NCBI RefSeq assembly: GCF_030435705.1
Contig: NZ_CP129382.1
Coordinates: 744,001-808,000, forward strand
Reading direction: 5' to 3'
Origin: Rhizobium sp. SSA_523
GTDB lineage: Bacteria; Pseudomonadota; Alphaproteobacteria; Rhizobiales; Rhizobiaceae
Length of the DNA: 64,000 nt
Shown: positions 9,067 to 16,122 of the stretch, piece after piece
Layout of the letters: every line of letters begins with the position of its first letter
How positions within the stretch are numbered: the stretch's first letter is position 1
Made by a program: the position numbers and the translations under genes
The notes under the pieces: generated by a model
Databases searched by the model: none
What the model was told of the DNA's origin: nothing
The model's input: only the letters and a program-made list of their open reading frames with translations

Positions 9067-9279
9067 ATGCCTAAGTTCTATTTCCATATTCGTAGAGGCG
9101 GAATTGACGAGCCCGACAATCAAGGCGCGGAATTCGCCACCGTTGATGCTGCTGTCGCTTTCGTCACGGACCTGTTCGCCGAGCGGATTTCCCTGCACGA
9201 TGACATCGAAGAGGAAGTGGTCCAGATCGCTGACGAGGATGGGGCGGTACTGCGCGTAATCGATATTAATAAGCTTTAG
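9067..9279 (+). CDS. DUF6894 family small protein
   Basis: A 70-residue protein starting MPKFYFHIRRGGIDEPDNQG with the family pattern: FHIR at the N-terminus, D..G, an Ala-rich helix, an acidic segment and V.I.DEDG..L. DUF6894 proteins are abundant in Rhizobiales and of unknown function. A strong GGAGGA site precedes the ATG. Second of the plus-strand trio; about 258 bases separate it from the first. Confidence 0.75.
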   Translation: MPKFYFHIRRGGIDEPDNQGAEFATVDAAVAFVTDLFAERISLHDDIEEEVVQIADEDGAVLRVIDINKL

Positions 9280-9555
9280 ATCCGCGAGTTGCTGAGCCCC
9301 TACTCCGTCGACTGCAGCTTTGTCCGCGTTCGATGGGCTGGAGCGTGAGGTGCTGCCTGGTCTGGTGATCGAGCGGCCGGCGATAGCTTCGCCCACAAAC
9401 ATGGCCGCAGTATCGGCAGAGGCCTTAAGCGGTGATCCGACACCGACGCATTGCGCTGGAGCATCTGATGGCTTTAAATAGCTCCAGACGTCCCCATCTG
9501 AGCTAAATCCGCGGGCGTCATGGAACGGATGGGCCTGACCGAGGATTGACCTACT

Positions 9556-9750
9556 ATGGAGAACCTGAGGCATAGAACCCGATATCTGGCAGTTCCGAAG
9601 CCGGATCATAACTGGAGTGTCATCGATCGGGACACTTACAGCGTCTACCAACTCCGCGGCCTCCCGGCGGCCTTTCTCACTCGAGACACAGCCACGGCGC
9701 TTGCGGACCTCCTCAATTACCGGGAGCAAAAGACCACCACCTTGCACTGA
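9556..9750 (+). CDS. Small hypothetical protein
   Basis: A 64-residue protein with a compact fold-like sequence: RYLAVPKPDHNWSVIDRDTY, VYQL and a helix DTATALADLLNYRE. GAGGA lies about 11 bases before its ATG. I know no function. Third of the plus-strand trio; the 276 bases before it (9280-9555) have no plus-strand gene I can support. Confidence 0.55.
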   Translation: MENLRHRTRYLAVPKPDHNWSVIDRDTYSVYQLRGLPAAFLTRDTATALADLLNYREQKTTTLH

Positions 9751-9797
9751 TGTGGCTTCGGCAGAGATGTTGCCGATGCCAAAGCCTTGGTTCGAAC

Positions 9798-10637
9798 TCA
9801 TCGCGCTGAACTCCTTTTCCTTGCCTGCTTGGCGGCATTTTTCAGCTTAGCCATCGCCATGATTGCCGGCTTGATCTCCGGCTCGGCGTAGTCGAAAGCG
9901 AGACCGTACCTGCCGTTCAAGTGAGGCAGCACTTCGCGCGGGATGAGCTCCCAGTTAGACGGGTCACAGTTCGTCTTGTCACCGTCCAGGCACTTGAGCA
10001 CATGATCGTCCGGAATAGGGCCATGCGCCTTTTCCCAAAGCCAACGATGCTTATGAACCGGCCGGGTCTTCGCTCCTGTCCAAGGATTCACCTTGTCGAC
10101 GATGAGCACGACGTACCCGTCCTTGCTGTCGATGCGCTCGTGGCCGGCGCCGACAGTGTTGTGGGGCAGGCCCCCCTTCTTGAAATGTGTGCGCTGCGCG
10201 TTCGGATGGTGACCACCGGTACCCGGCGCGCAAGTTTTGCCCTTGTTCTGGGGCTCCTGTCCCTTCTGGAACTGGCCGGTCCTGCCGGTTTTCCAGCCCT
10301 GCCGCTTGCGCAGGGCATGTAGCTTTTTTGCGCTGACATCGCGGCCGAAGGTTTCCACAAACCTCTTCTGGTACTCGCTGATGGGCAGCAGCCGGTTTTC
10401 CTCCAGCCAGTCCATCTCGGCGCGGCTATAGGTGCGCAGCCGGCCTTTGTACCGGCTGCCATCGCGGCCGACTTTCCAGCCCTTTCGCTTGCGAAGATGG
10501 TTGAGGTGCACCAGAGACACGTCGTGCCTGTCAAACTTCTGGACGAACGCTTGGTGGTAATCGCTGATCACCATCCGGAAGTTTGTCTCGAGCCATTCGA
10601 GCTCGGCGGTGCTGTAGGGGATCCGACCGCGTCTCAT
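9798..10637 (-). CDS. HNH endonuclease with tandem DNA-binding repeats
   Basis: A 279-residue protein. Two tandem repeats of about 60 residues (from residue 7 and from residue 69) share the pattern YS..E..WLE.N....IS.Y...FV..F.R.VS..-LH.LRKR.GWK.GR, probably helical DNA-binding units. The C-terminal part holds an HNH core: HKHRWLWEKAHGPIP, then HVLKCLDGDKTNCDPSNWELI. Such nucleases act as homing endonucleases or packaging cofactors. Its ATG overlaps the upstream stop (ATGA). Confidence 0.85.
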   Translation of the reverse strand: MRRGRIPYSTAELEWLETNFRMVISDYHQAFVQKFDRHDVSLVHLNHLRKRKGWKVGRDGSRYKGRLRTYSRAEMDWLEENRLLPISEYQKRFVETFGRDVSAKKLHALRKRQGWKTGRTGQFQKGQEPQNKGKTCAPGTGGHHPNAQRTHFKKGGLPHNTVGAGHERIDSKDGYVVLIVDKVNPWTGAKTRPVHKHRWLWEKAHGPIPDDHVLKCLDGDKTNCDPSNWELIPREVLPHLNGRYGLAFDYAEPEIKPAIMAMAKLKNAAKQARKRSSAR

Positions 10638-10873
10638 TCGGGTTTGACCTCGATCATCGGCAGGTATTTGCCGACGTAGGAACCATGCTCGGCAACCAGC
10701 TTTGCACCCTTCAGCGCCAGGTCGGCATTCGATACGATCTGCTGGCTTACCGAGACGATCGCCTCCGTGCGCTTCACCTCGTTTTCTATCTGGTCGGATG
10801 TCAGGCCTTCTTCCGAGAGGCGTTCAAGCTGGGCGAAGAGATGGTTGTTCAGGTCGATGAGCTTGTTCTTCAT
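10634..10873 (-). CDS. Small conserved-looking phage early protein
   Basis: A 79-residue, largely helical protein (MKNKLIDLNNHLFAQLERLSEEGLT). It is of a type I recall next to HNH and early genes in rhizobial prophages; function unknown. Its stop overlaps the HNH start by four bases, so the two are one translational unit. A 6-bp inverted repeat (10902-10917, CTAGGC/GCCTAG, 4-bp spacer) sits just upstream and may be an operator. Confidence 0.7.
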   Translation of the reverse strand: MKNKLIDLNNHLFAQLERLSEEGLTSDQIENEVKRTEAIVSVSQQIVSNADLALKGAKLVAEHGSYVGKYLPMIEVKPE

Positions 10874-10901
10874 GAGGTCAACTCGCTGATTATCTGTTGC
10901 A

Positions 10902-10917
10902 CTAGGCTACGGCCTAG
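10902..10917. promoter_or_regulatory. Small palindrome between divergent genes
   Basis: CTAGGC-TACG-GCCTAG is a perfect 6-bp inverted repeat in the space between the minus-strand gene starting at 10873 and the plus-strand gene starting at about 10966. Its position between divergent starts makes an operator plausible; no other support. Confidence 0.35.
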
Positions 10918-10965
10918 ACTTGCGAAACTTCGGAAACGGTAGACAAATGATGTGGGCGGATCGGG

Positions 10966-11655
10966 GTGCTCAGAACGACCCCCGATCCGCATAACCCCTC
11001 GCCTAAGCAAGACCTCGAGAGGTTATTCTGTAGCCAGGGAGACGCTGCGTTGCATCACTGGAAGAGCTGGTTCGACATCATCTGGCCTGTCATGGTTGCC
11101 ACGCCTGGCTTCATTGCTTTCTTCTGGACATGGGCTGACCGCCGAGATCGGAAGCTGGATCAGCTTCCAATACCTGATTGGAAGATTGTCGGGGGGGCCA
11201 CTGAAGACGGTTGGCTTCCCACCAAACTCTCCCTCAGAAACCGCCGAGATGAGCCAGCGACCGTGTATCGGATCTTTCTGTTGGGGAAATCGCGTGCAGA
11301 AATCACCACCAGTTACTCATCATCGAATTCCCAGCCAGACCGAGATCGGGCAGGTTCTGAATTGAGCGTGAGCTTGGATCTGCTGAGCTCGTCGCGAACC
11401 GCCGATCGAAGGCCCTCCGGCTCGATGACTTTGTATGTCCGGCCACAGAACTGGATGGTGGCTGACGACAAGTCCGGGATGGGTTCGAAATCGACCGTAT
11501 CCAAAATCGAAAACATCCGCCTTGTCGTCGAGCTGATGTATCCCAACGAACGGGAGGTCCGCTGCAGGGTGAAGATTACAAATGCCGACAAGCAATTTCC
11601 CAGCACTGAAAAGCCCAGGACGATGAGCAGAAGGCTCTGGAGGTCGTACAGGTAG
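10966..11655 (+). CDS. Predicted membrane protein, unknown function
   Basis: About 229 residues from a GTG start (start uncertain). A single membrane span (IIWPVMVATPGFIAFFWTW, about residues 38-56) is followed by a basic patch and a beta-rich domain (WKIVGG, LSLRNRRDEPATVYRIFL, LYVRPQNW, IRLVVELMYP). The topology resembles small phage or host-interaction membrane proteins. Its 3' end overlaps about 340 bases of the convergent gene at 11313-11669, so one of the two may be shorter than drawn. Confidence 0.55.
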   Translation: MLRTTPDPHNPSPKQDLERLFCSQGDAALHHWKSWFDIIWPVMVATPGFIAFFWTWADRRDRKLDQLPIPDWKIVGGATEDGWLPTKLSLRNRRDEPATVYRIFLLGKSRAEITTSYSSSNSQPDRDRAGSELSVSLDLLSSSRTADRRPSGSMTLYVRPQNWMVADDKSGMGSKSTVSKIENIRLVVELMYPNEREVRCRVKITNADKQFPSTEKPRTMSRRLWRSYR

Positions 11656-11669
11656 GCGTCGGTGTTCAT
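11313..11669 (-). CDS. Small membrane protein, antisense-overlapping
   Basis: A strong AAGGAGAA site precedes an ATG at 11669, and the N-terminus (MNTDAYLYDLQSLLLIVLGF) continues into one clear membrane span. This supports a real gene at the end of the minus-strand early operon. Beyond about residue 40 the sequence lies antisense to the C-terminal coding part of the 10966 gene and looks less protein-like, so the tail may be read-through after loss of an original stop. Confidence 0.5.
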   Translation of the reverse strand: MNTDAYLYDLQSLLLIVLGFSVLGNCLSAFVIFTLQRTSRSLGYISSTTRRMFSILDTVDFEPIPDLSSATIQFCGRTYKVIEPEGLRSAVRDELSRSKLTLNSEPARSRSGWEFDDE

Positions 11670-11679
11670 TGTCTTCTCC

Positions 11680-11766
11680 TTATTCCGCCAGCAGGATGGA
11701 CAGGCTGACGAAGACGAGCGCGGCGACCAGCAGCGCGATGTGGATCTTGAAGGCGTGCTTGCTCAT
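11680..11766 (-). CDS. 28-residue single-span membrane micro-protein
   Basis: The short frame MSKHAFKIHIALLVAALVFV... ends with a TAA at 11680-11682. It has a basic N-terminus and one hydrophobic span covering most of its length. Its ATG overlaps the TGA of the upstream gene (ATGA at 11763-11766), and the ribosome site of the next gene starts right after its stop, so it is packed exactly between two genes of the early operon. Such spans occur in phage toxins or regulators; function unknown. Confidence 0.6.
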   Translation of the reverse strand: MSKHAFKIHIALLVAALVFVSLSILLAE

Positions 11767-12110
11767 TTGACGATCTCCAGTGCCTGGCGGACCTCCCGAG
11801 CCTTCTCGGTGCGTCCGCGCTCGAATGCCTGTTCCAGCAGCGAGAGCAGACCGTCCCGCTGATACGTCTCTTGCATCGTGAAACTCTGCTCGCCGTAGCT
11901 CGACAGGCTACCGGCCGGTCCGACGCGGCAGATCTCCCAGTCGTCGGCCTCGGTGCAGCGGACTTCGTGGCCGCCGTCGTTCTTCCGCAAGAAGGTGAGG
12001 CGGCAGAACTGACGCTGATAGGTGCGCAGCTGGTCGGTGCGCTCGTCCAGCCGGCGCATGCGCAAGGTCCGCCCAGTATCCTCGTTGGATCCGACCGCCT
12101 CACTCCGCAT
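11763..12110 (-). CDS. Hypothetical phage early protein, 115 residues
   Basis: ATG 12110 sits two bases after the stop of the DUF2303 gene with GGGAG just before it; longer in-frame versions run into that gene and look unnatural. The protein has an N-terminal coiled-coil-like helix (RMRRLDERTDQLRTYQRQF), a short beta core and a C-terminal helix (LLSLLEQAFERGRTEKAREVRQAL). I do not recognise a family. Part of the early operon 11.3-15.0 kb. Confidence 0.65.
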   Translation of the reverse strand: MRSEAVGSNEDTGRTLRMRRLDERTDQLRTYQRQFCRLTFLRKNDGGHEVRCTEADDWEICRVGPAGSLSSYGEQSFTMQETYQRDGLLSLLEQAFERGRTEKAREVRQALEIVK

Positions 12111-12112
12111 CG

Positions 12113-13042
12113 TCAGGCTCCCATCTCGGGTTTGCCAACGAAGCCGGGAAGCTCGGTTGCGCCATGTGCGCGGATGAAGGCGCGCTCGACCTCCTCGGTG
12201 ATCCACTGGTCGGGCTTGTAAAGCTGATAAAACCAGACGATCGAGCCAGCTTTCACCCGATAGCGCAGCCGAACCGGGATGCGAACGAATTCGCCGCGGA
12301 AGAACGGCGGCACGCGGATGATGAAGAGGCTCGGTACATTGATCTTCTGGCCGTTCGCGTCCTTGTGCTCTTCCTCGAATGTCAGCTGGCCTTCGCCGCT
12401 CTGGAGGGTGACAGTATTTGTCACCTTCGTCTCAGCGAACACCTTCAGGCCGCGCGAGAGCGTGATGATGTCGGCCGGCGTGGCAACCCGTCCGCCCAGC
12501 GTCTGCTGCCAGTGCCTGGCCTCTTCTTCATGCGGCGTTGCGAGATCCGGAATATGATCCTCGATGAACTCCGCGAACTCGCCCTGGTCCATGACCCTGG
12601 CATTCATGCCGGTCCAGGCCTTCCATTCCTCGGAGAGCGGGAAGGCATAGTGGATCCGGTGCTTGCCATTGTCGGCCTGCCCGTAGACCTCGTTCTCGTG
12701 GTAATCGATGACGGCGGTCAGGCTGGGCTTCTGCCAATCGAAGTCGGCAAAGATGACGCTGTGCATCGTCTTGTGGCGCGCCGTCAGGTCGATGAAGCTG
12801 TCGAGGGTGTCGACACGTGCAGTCCCGACCTTCAGCGTTGGCTGAGAACGCCAGCGCTCGAACTCGTCCCTGACGGACTGGATACGACCGGTCTTGCGGT
12901 CGAGGAGCGCCGGAATGCGCGTCGGCAAGCCGTCGATGGCCTCATCCAGTTCGATGTAGGTGATGTCGCTGCCTGCATCGTCGGCCAGCTTGCGCAGCGC
13001 CTCGATGTCGAGGCCGGCGGATAGGATAGTCTGCTCTTCCAT
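12113..13042 (-). CDS. DUF2303 family phage protein (YfdQ-like)
   Basis: A 309-residue protein matching DUF2303, found in prophages near SSB and recombination genes. Signs seen are the central HSVIFADFDWQKPSLTAVIDYH, the PLSEEWKAWTGMN stretch, the MDQGEFAEFIEDHIPDL segment and the C-terminal RIPVRLRYRVKAGSIVWFYQL. Function is unknown; the context (SSB and HD hydrolase in the same operon) suggests a DNA metabolism role. Confidence 0.88.
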   Translation of the reverse strand: MEEQTILSAGLDIEALRKLADDAGSDITYIELDEAIDGLPTRIPALLDRKTGRIQSVRDEFERWRSQPTLKVGTARVDTLDSFIDLTARHKTMHSVIFADFDWQKPSLTAVIDYHENEVYGQADNGKHRIHYAFPLSEEWKAWTGMNARVMDQGEFAEFIEDHIPDLATPHEEEARHWQQTLGGRVATPADIITLSRGLKVFAETKVTNTVTLQSGEGQLTFEEEHKDANGQKINVPSLFIIRVPPFFRGEFVRIPVRLRYRVKAGSIVWFYQLYKPDQWITEEVERAFIRAHGATELPGFVGKPEMGA

Positions 13043-13074
13043 GGATCATGGTCTCCGGGTGAAAAGTGGATTGG

Positions 13075-13425
13075 CTATTGCTGGCGGCGATGGTCGATTT
13101 CGCGAGGACCGCCGAACATGTCACGCTGCTGCGGATGCTCGGTCGACAGCCGGCCTTCGTACGTCAGGAAGTAGACCGATGTCTTGCGAGGCAGCTTCGG
13201 CAGCTTGGGCGGCGGGATCTCGGCATCGATGTCGACCATGCCGTTCTTCACCGCGAACTTGAGCTTCAGGGTGATTTCGCCCTTGAAGGTGTTTTTGGGC
13301 TGGTCGTTGGACAGCTCCTGCAGCTTCTTGAGAACCGTCTCGACGGTCTCCGTCATCTCGCTGTTCAGGTCGCCGCTTTCCAGCATGCCGAGCAGCGCCT
13401 GGGTGTCTCGGATAATCGTTTGCAT
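13075..13425 (-). CDS. Hypothetical phage protein coupled to SSB
   Basis: About 116 residues. ATG 13425 shares one base with the SSB stop (TGATG), so translation is probably coupled; an ATG at 13437 is also possible. The first half is helical (TQALLGMLESGDLNSEM...VLKKLQELS), the middle beta-rich (FKGEITLKLKFAVKNGMVDID), then a Pro/Lys-rich KLPKLPRK motif. Placed between SSB and DUF2303, it probably acts in phage DNA processing, but no family is recognised. Confidence 0.7.
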   Translation of the reverse strand: MQTIIRDTQALLGMLESGDLNSEMTETVETVLKKLQELSNDQPKNTFKGEITLKLKFAVKNGMVDIDAEIPPPKLPKLPRKTSVYFLTYEGRLSTEHPQQRDMFGGPREIDHRRQQ

Positions 13426-13934
13426 CAGCCTCTCCATTCGGGTGCAAAGGGAATGTCATCGTCGAGGCCGGCGCCCATGTTGCGAGCGGGTGCGCCACCG
13501 GCTGAACTCGTCGGCCCAGCCGCACGGTCGGCGTCATAGCCATAGTCATCGGGATCGCCGCCGGCGCGGTAACCGCTGCCCTCGCGGCGGTCGAGCAAGG
13601 TCAAGCTGCCGCCAAACCCCTGCAGGACGACCTCAGTGCTCCACCGGTCGTTTCCGTCACGGTCCTGCCACTTGCGTGTCGCGAGCTGCCCTTCGACATA
13701 GGCCTTCGAGCCCTTCTTCAGGTACTGCTCGGCGATCTTGGCCAGGCCCTCGTTGAAGATGACGACGGTGTGCCATTCGGTCTTCTCGCGGCGCTCGCCG
13801 CTGTTCTTGTCGCGCCAGCTCTCCGACGTCGCCAGGCGCAACGTCGCGATCGCCCGGCCATCCTGGGTGCGGCGGATTTCCGGATCGGCGCCGAGGTGCC
13901 CGATGAGGATGACCTTGTTGACGGAGCCGGACAT
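13425..13934 (-). CDS. ssb: Phage single-stranded DNA-binding protein
   Basis: A 169-residue SSB with an N-terminal OB fold (MSGSVNKVILIGHLGADPE, TLRLATSESWRDK, EKTEWHTVVIFN, KGSKAYVEGQLATRKWQD) and a disordered Gly/Asp-rich linker. The acidic tip motif DDDIPF is present but is followed by six extra residues (APEWRG) rather than ending the protein, which is unusual because partner proteins normally bind a free C-terminal Phe. ATG 13934 follows an in-frame TTG. Confidence 0.93.
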   Translation of the reverse strand: MSGSVNKVILIGHLGADPEIRRTQDGRAIATLRLATSESWRDKNSGERREKTEWHTVVIFNEGLAKIAEQYLKKGSKAYVEGQLATRKWQDRDGNDRWSTEVVLQGFGGSLTLLDRREGSGYRAGGDPDDYGYDADRAAGPTSSAGGAPARNMGAGLDDDIPFAPEWRG

Positions 13935-14095
13935 CAATGGCTCTCCCTGATCAGCTTGGTCTTCTTGATGAAGGTGTCGCGGCTTTCCGCGATGGGCGCT
14001 GCCCGCTTGCGAGCGGCAACGGCATCGGTGGCATCGACATCGAACGTCGAGCCGTCATCGAAATGCACCCGGAAGGGCAGGAGCTTGTCAGCCAT
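13934..14095 (-). CDS. Small hypothetical protein between HD hydrolase and SSB
   Basis: A 53-residue protein beginning MADKLLPFRVHFDDGSTFDV with a C-terminal basic segment (DTFIKKTKLIRESH). Its stop TGA overlaps the SSB ATG region (TGATG). Start is ATG 14095, with GAGG about 8 bases upstream; ATG 14101 overlaps the upstream stop and is the alternative. The DDGSTFDVDATDAVAARKRA pattern resembles small phage proteins that accompany SSB; function unknown. Confidence 0.6.
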   Translation of the reverse strand: MADKLLPFRVHFDDGSTFDVDATDAVAARKRAAPIAESRDTFIKKTKLIRESH

Positions 14096-14097
14096 CG

Positions 14098-14817
14098 TCA
14101 TGTCCTCGTCGATCGTGGGAAGGTGGCCACGTGAGCCGCGTGAACGGCGCGCTGGCTGGTGATGCGCTCCTGGCCGATCAGCGTGGTCAGCAGGGTGAGG
14201 TAGGCGTCCTCTGCCTTCATGGCGCCCCAGGGTTTCAGGCTGCCTCGCAGCTTCAGGGGCGGTGACCGATGTGCGGCAATGCTGCGGCTGATGTTGCTCA
14301 GCGCCTGCGGGCCGAAAAGCGACCGCGATTCGGCCAGAACCATCCGCTCGTCCATCAGGGAGACTGCGGCCTTCTGCCGGTTCGTCCAGAGATCGGGCGT
14401 CGGCAAGCCGGCGGCGGTGTAGATGGCCAGGTCCCAGCGCGACTTGATGTCGTGAAACAGGGCACGCAATGCTGCCGCTGCCTTCGATCCTGCCCGATCC
14501 GCCAGCCCTTCCGTAAGAAGGGCCTGGAACGGCCGCGTCTTGTCGCCGATGAAATGCTCGTGCGCGTCGTGCAGCAGAAAGAGCGCGGCCGTGATTTCGT
14601 CATGGCCCTCGGCCAGAAGCGCCTCGGCGCCCATCACGCAATGCTGCGCGACAGAGAATGCGACAGCATTCGGCGTTCCATTGAACCGCGCCAGTCGGGA
14701 AAGCGTACCGGCCACGCTCACGAAATCCACCTCCTCGACCATCGGCCGCGCGAGATCGAGCAGCGAGCCGTCAGGCCTGAAGCAATCTACCGGTGCGGCG
14801 CAGAGGGCAGGGATCAT
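14098..14817 (-). CDS. HD-domain phosphohydrolase (YfbR/5'-nucleotidase type)
   Basis: A 239-residue protein with an HD metal site: RFNG at 44-47, SVAQHCV with H59, LLHDAHEHFIGD with H83/D84, and H88. The RFNG...SVAQH...HDAHE..IGD..RP layout is that of phage and rhizobial YfbR-like hydrolases acting on deoxynucleotides. A role in nucleotide-pool control during replication is inferred. AAGGGGG precedes the ATG. Confidence 0.85.
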   Translation of the reverse strand: MIPALCAAPVDCFRPDGSLLDLARPMVEEVDFVSVAGTLSRLARFNGTPNAVAFSVAQHCVMGAEALLAEGHDEITAALFLLHDAHEHFIGDKTRPFQALLTEGLADRAGSKAAAALRALFHDIKSRWDLAIYTAAGLPTPDLWTNRQKAAVSLMDERMVLAESRSLFGPQALSNISRSIAAHRSPPLKLRGSLKPWGAMKAEDAYLTLLTTLIGQERITSQRAVHAAHVATFPRSTRT

Positions 14818-14826
14818 GCCACCCCC

Positions 14827-14970
14827 TTAGATCTGGAACGCGGCATAGAAGCCGAGCCCGTAAACGATGGTGGCGGAGAGGAGGTAAGCGAGCGCACGAT
14901 TGTAGATCATGATGCGCTCCGCGAGGAGCTCGCGAAATTCGATTTCCAATTGCTGGCTATGGTAGGTCAT
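14827..14970 (-). CDS. 47-residue membrane micro-protein, first gene of the early operon
   Basis: The frame MTYHSQQLEIEFRELLAERI... continues into one membrane span and ends in TAA at 14827-14829. GGAG lies before ATG 14970. It has an amphipathic cytosolic helix followed by a span. It starts about 30 bases from the operator-like repeat at 14998-15013, so it is the first gene transcribed leftward from the switch region. Confidence 0.65.
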   Translation of the reverse strand: MTYHSQQLEIEFRELLAERIMIYNRALAYLLSATIVYGLGFYAAFQI

Positions 14971-14997
14971 TGCACACTCCTCATTTATACAGAGGAG

Positions 14998-15013
14998 CGT
15001 AGTTGATACCTAC
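14998..15013. promoter_or_regulatory. Putative repressor operator for the leftward early operon
   Basis: CGTAGTTGATACCTAC has half-sites GTAG/CTAC separated by 7 bases, the same spacing and first seven bases as the palindrome at 16096-16116. Extra CCTAC (15014-15017 overlap) and GTAGG (15035-15039) half-sites follow. It lies just upstream of the first early gene (14970, minus), where a lambda OL-type site would be. Confidence 0.6.
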
Positions 15014-15119
15014 CTACAGGTCAAGCGACAAAATGTAGGCTAAAACTATCATTTTTGGGAGTCGACTCTCGGCGACTTCTGAGTCTTTATGTGAACGAAA
15101 CAAGAACAGGAGGCATGTG

Positions 15120-15365
15120 ATGGTTACTCTTTTCGTTGTCCAAACCTTCCAAAAAGGCAAAAAAGGCATGTTGATCCCTGATTTGCCAAAGCAGGCAAGG
15201 GATGAGGTTCACTGCAGAGCGCTTGCAGATCGGTTGGCTGAAAAGGCTGCGAGTGTTGTTGCGTTCTCCCGGTCGGGTGATCCGGAGGCGGGCGAATGGG
15301 AAGATGCTGTCGTAATCTCTCAGTTGGGCGAGTTGCCTGCGGAACTGCTTGAAGCGGCCATCTAA
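15120..15365 (+). CDS. Hypothetical protein next to the repressor
   Basis: An 81-residue protein (MVTLFVVQTFQKGKKGMLIP...) with a helical middle (CRALADRLAEKAASVVAFSR) and acidic C-terminus. AGGAGG lies 7 bases before ATG 15120, just after an in-frame GTG at 15117. Its TAA overlaps the repressor stop tail to tail (CTAA). It is a type of small protein seen beside phage and plasmid genes in rhizobia; function unknown. Confidence 0.7.
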   Translation: MVTLFVVQTFQKGKKGMLIPDLPKQARDEVHCRALADRLAEKAASVVAFSRSGDPEAGEWEDAVVISQLGELPAELLEAAI

Positions 15366-16066
15366 CGCGCGTCGTATTTGCCAACTACCCGGTGGCAAAC
15401 TGGCCACTCCTGCCGGAACTCAGTGAATTCTTGCAGCGGATTGTATTGTTGGAGGTGCCACTCGCGCTCTGTCCAACTGTTGAGTTGCTTTACAATTGCC
15501 TCAACGTCCCCACCGTGCGGGGGCGTATGGTAGAGGATGACGTTTTTCATCCGGGCTGGCGGCAAATGGGGATTTACCAGGGCCATATCGCCCGGCCAGA
15601 AAGCTGGGATCATAGACTCTCCAACGATCAGGAGTCCGTAACCGCCTTTGACATTTTCCAGCTCCGCAGGCCGTTTAACATAGTCAATTGCGTCAAAAGT
15701 AATGATAACGTGGCCGTCACCTCCCATCGCGCCTGTGTATAGCGGCATCCGGCCAGCTCCCAGCAACTGCTCGCCGGGGACAAGCTCGACCACATTTTTT
15801 GCTGGAGGTCGAGATCTTTCAGCCTTTTGAGGAGCGTCGCCTTGGCCTGTCAGGAGCCATGCTTCGCTGACTTTGTACAGTCTGGCGATTTCTGAAATGC
15901 GGCTAATATCTGGCCTAGTGCTATCACTCTCCCACGTAGAGATATTCACGCGATTGATCCCTAACTCCTCTGCGACCTTCTGCTGGGAGAGACCTAGCGC
16001 TGTTCGTGCGTATCGTAGGCGAGAACCGAGAGTATCCATGAGAGGGTTGTAGCTGAAGGCTACCAT
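15362..16066 (-). CDS. CI-like phage repressor, HTH plus S24 peptidase domain
   Basis: A 234-residue protein. The N-terminal XRE HTH is at about residues 13-68 (RLRYARTALGLSQQKVAEELGINRVNISTWE). The C-terminal LexA/UmuD-type S24 domain has the catalytic Ser in GESMIPAFWPGD (S151) and the Lys in AIVKQL (K193). A clear Ala-Gly cleavage dipeptide is not obvious; GAMGG at 112-116 is the nearest. It is expected to hold lysogeny and to respond to RecA. It is divergent from cro with operators between. Confidence 0.93.
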   Translation of the reverse strand: MVAFSYNPLMDTLGSRLRYARTALGLSQQKVAEELGINRVNISTWESDSTRPDISRISEIARLYKVSEAWLLTGQGDAPQKAERSRPPAKNVVELVPGEQLLGAGRMPLYTGAMGGDGHVIITFDAIDYVKRPAELENVKGGYGLLIVGESMIPAFWPGDMALVNPHLPPARMKNVILYHTPPHGGDVEAIVKQLNSWTEREWHLQQYNPLQEFTEFRQEWPVCHRVVGKYDAR

Positions 16067-16087
16067 TTTTCACCTACGGAATGCGGT

Positions 16088-16116
16088 TGACAGGTTACGT
16101 AGTTATCGCCTACGTA
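16088..16116 (+). promoter_or_regulatory. Rightward early promoter with embedded operator
   Basis: A consensus -35 TTGACA (16088-16093) is followed after 17 bases by TACGTA as a -10 (16111-16116). Overlapping it, 16096-16116 is a perfect inverted repeat of 7 bp (TACGTAG/CTACGTA) with a 7-bp spacer. A repressor bound there would block the promoter. The -10 ends only 6 bases before the cro ATG (16123), so the transcript is probably leaderless or nearly so. Confidence 0.75.
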
Positions 16117-16122
16117 TGAACC

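Noticed and set aside
8428..9801. 457-codon minus-strand frame with ATGA coupling to the HNH gene
   Set aside because: It lies exactly in register opposite three small plus-strand genes, one of them a clear DUF6894 protein with a strong ribosome site. The product has no recognisable fold. Kept as a finding, not as a gene.
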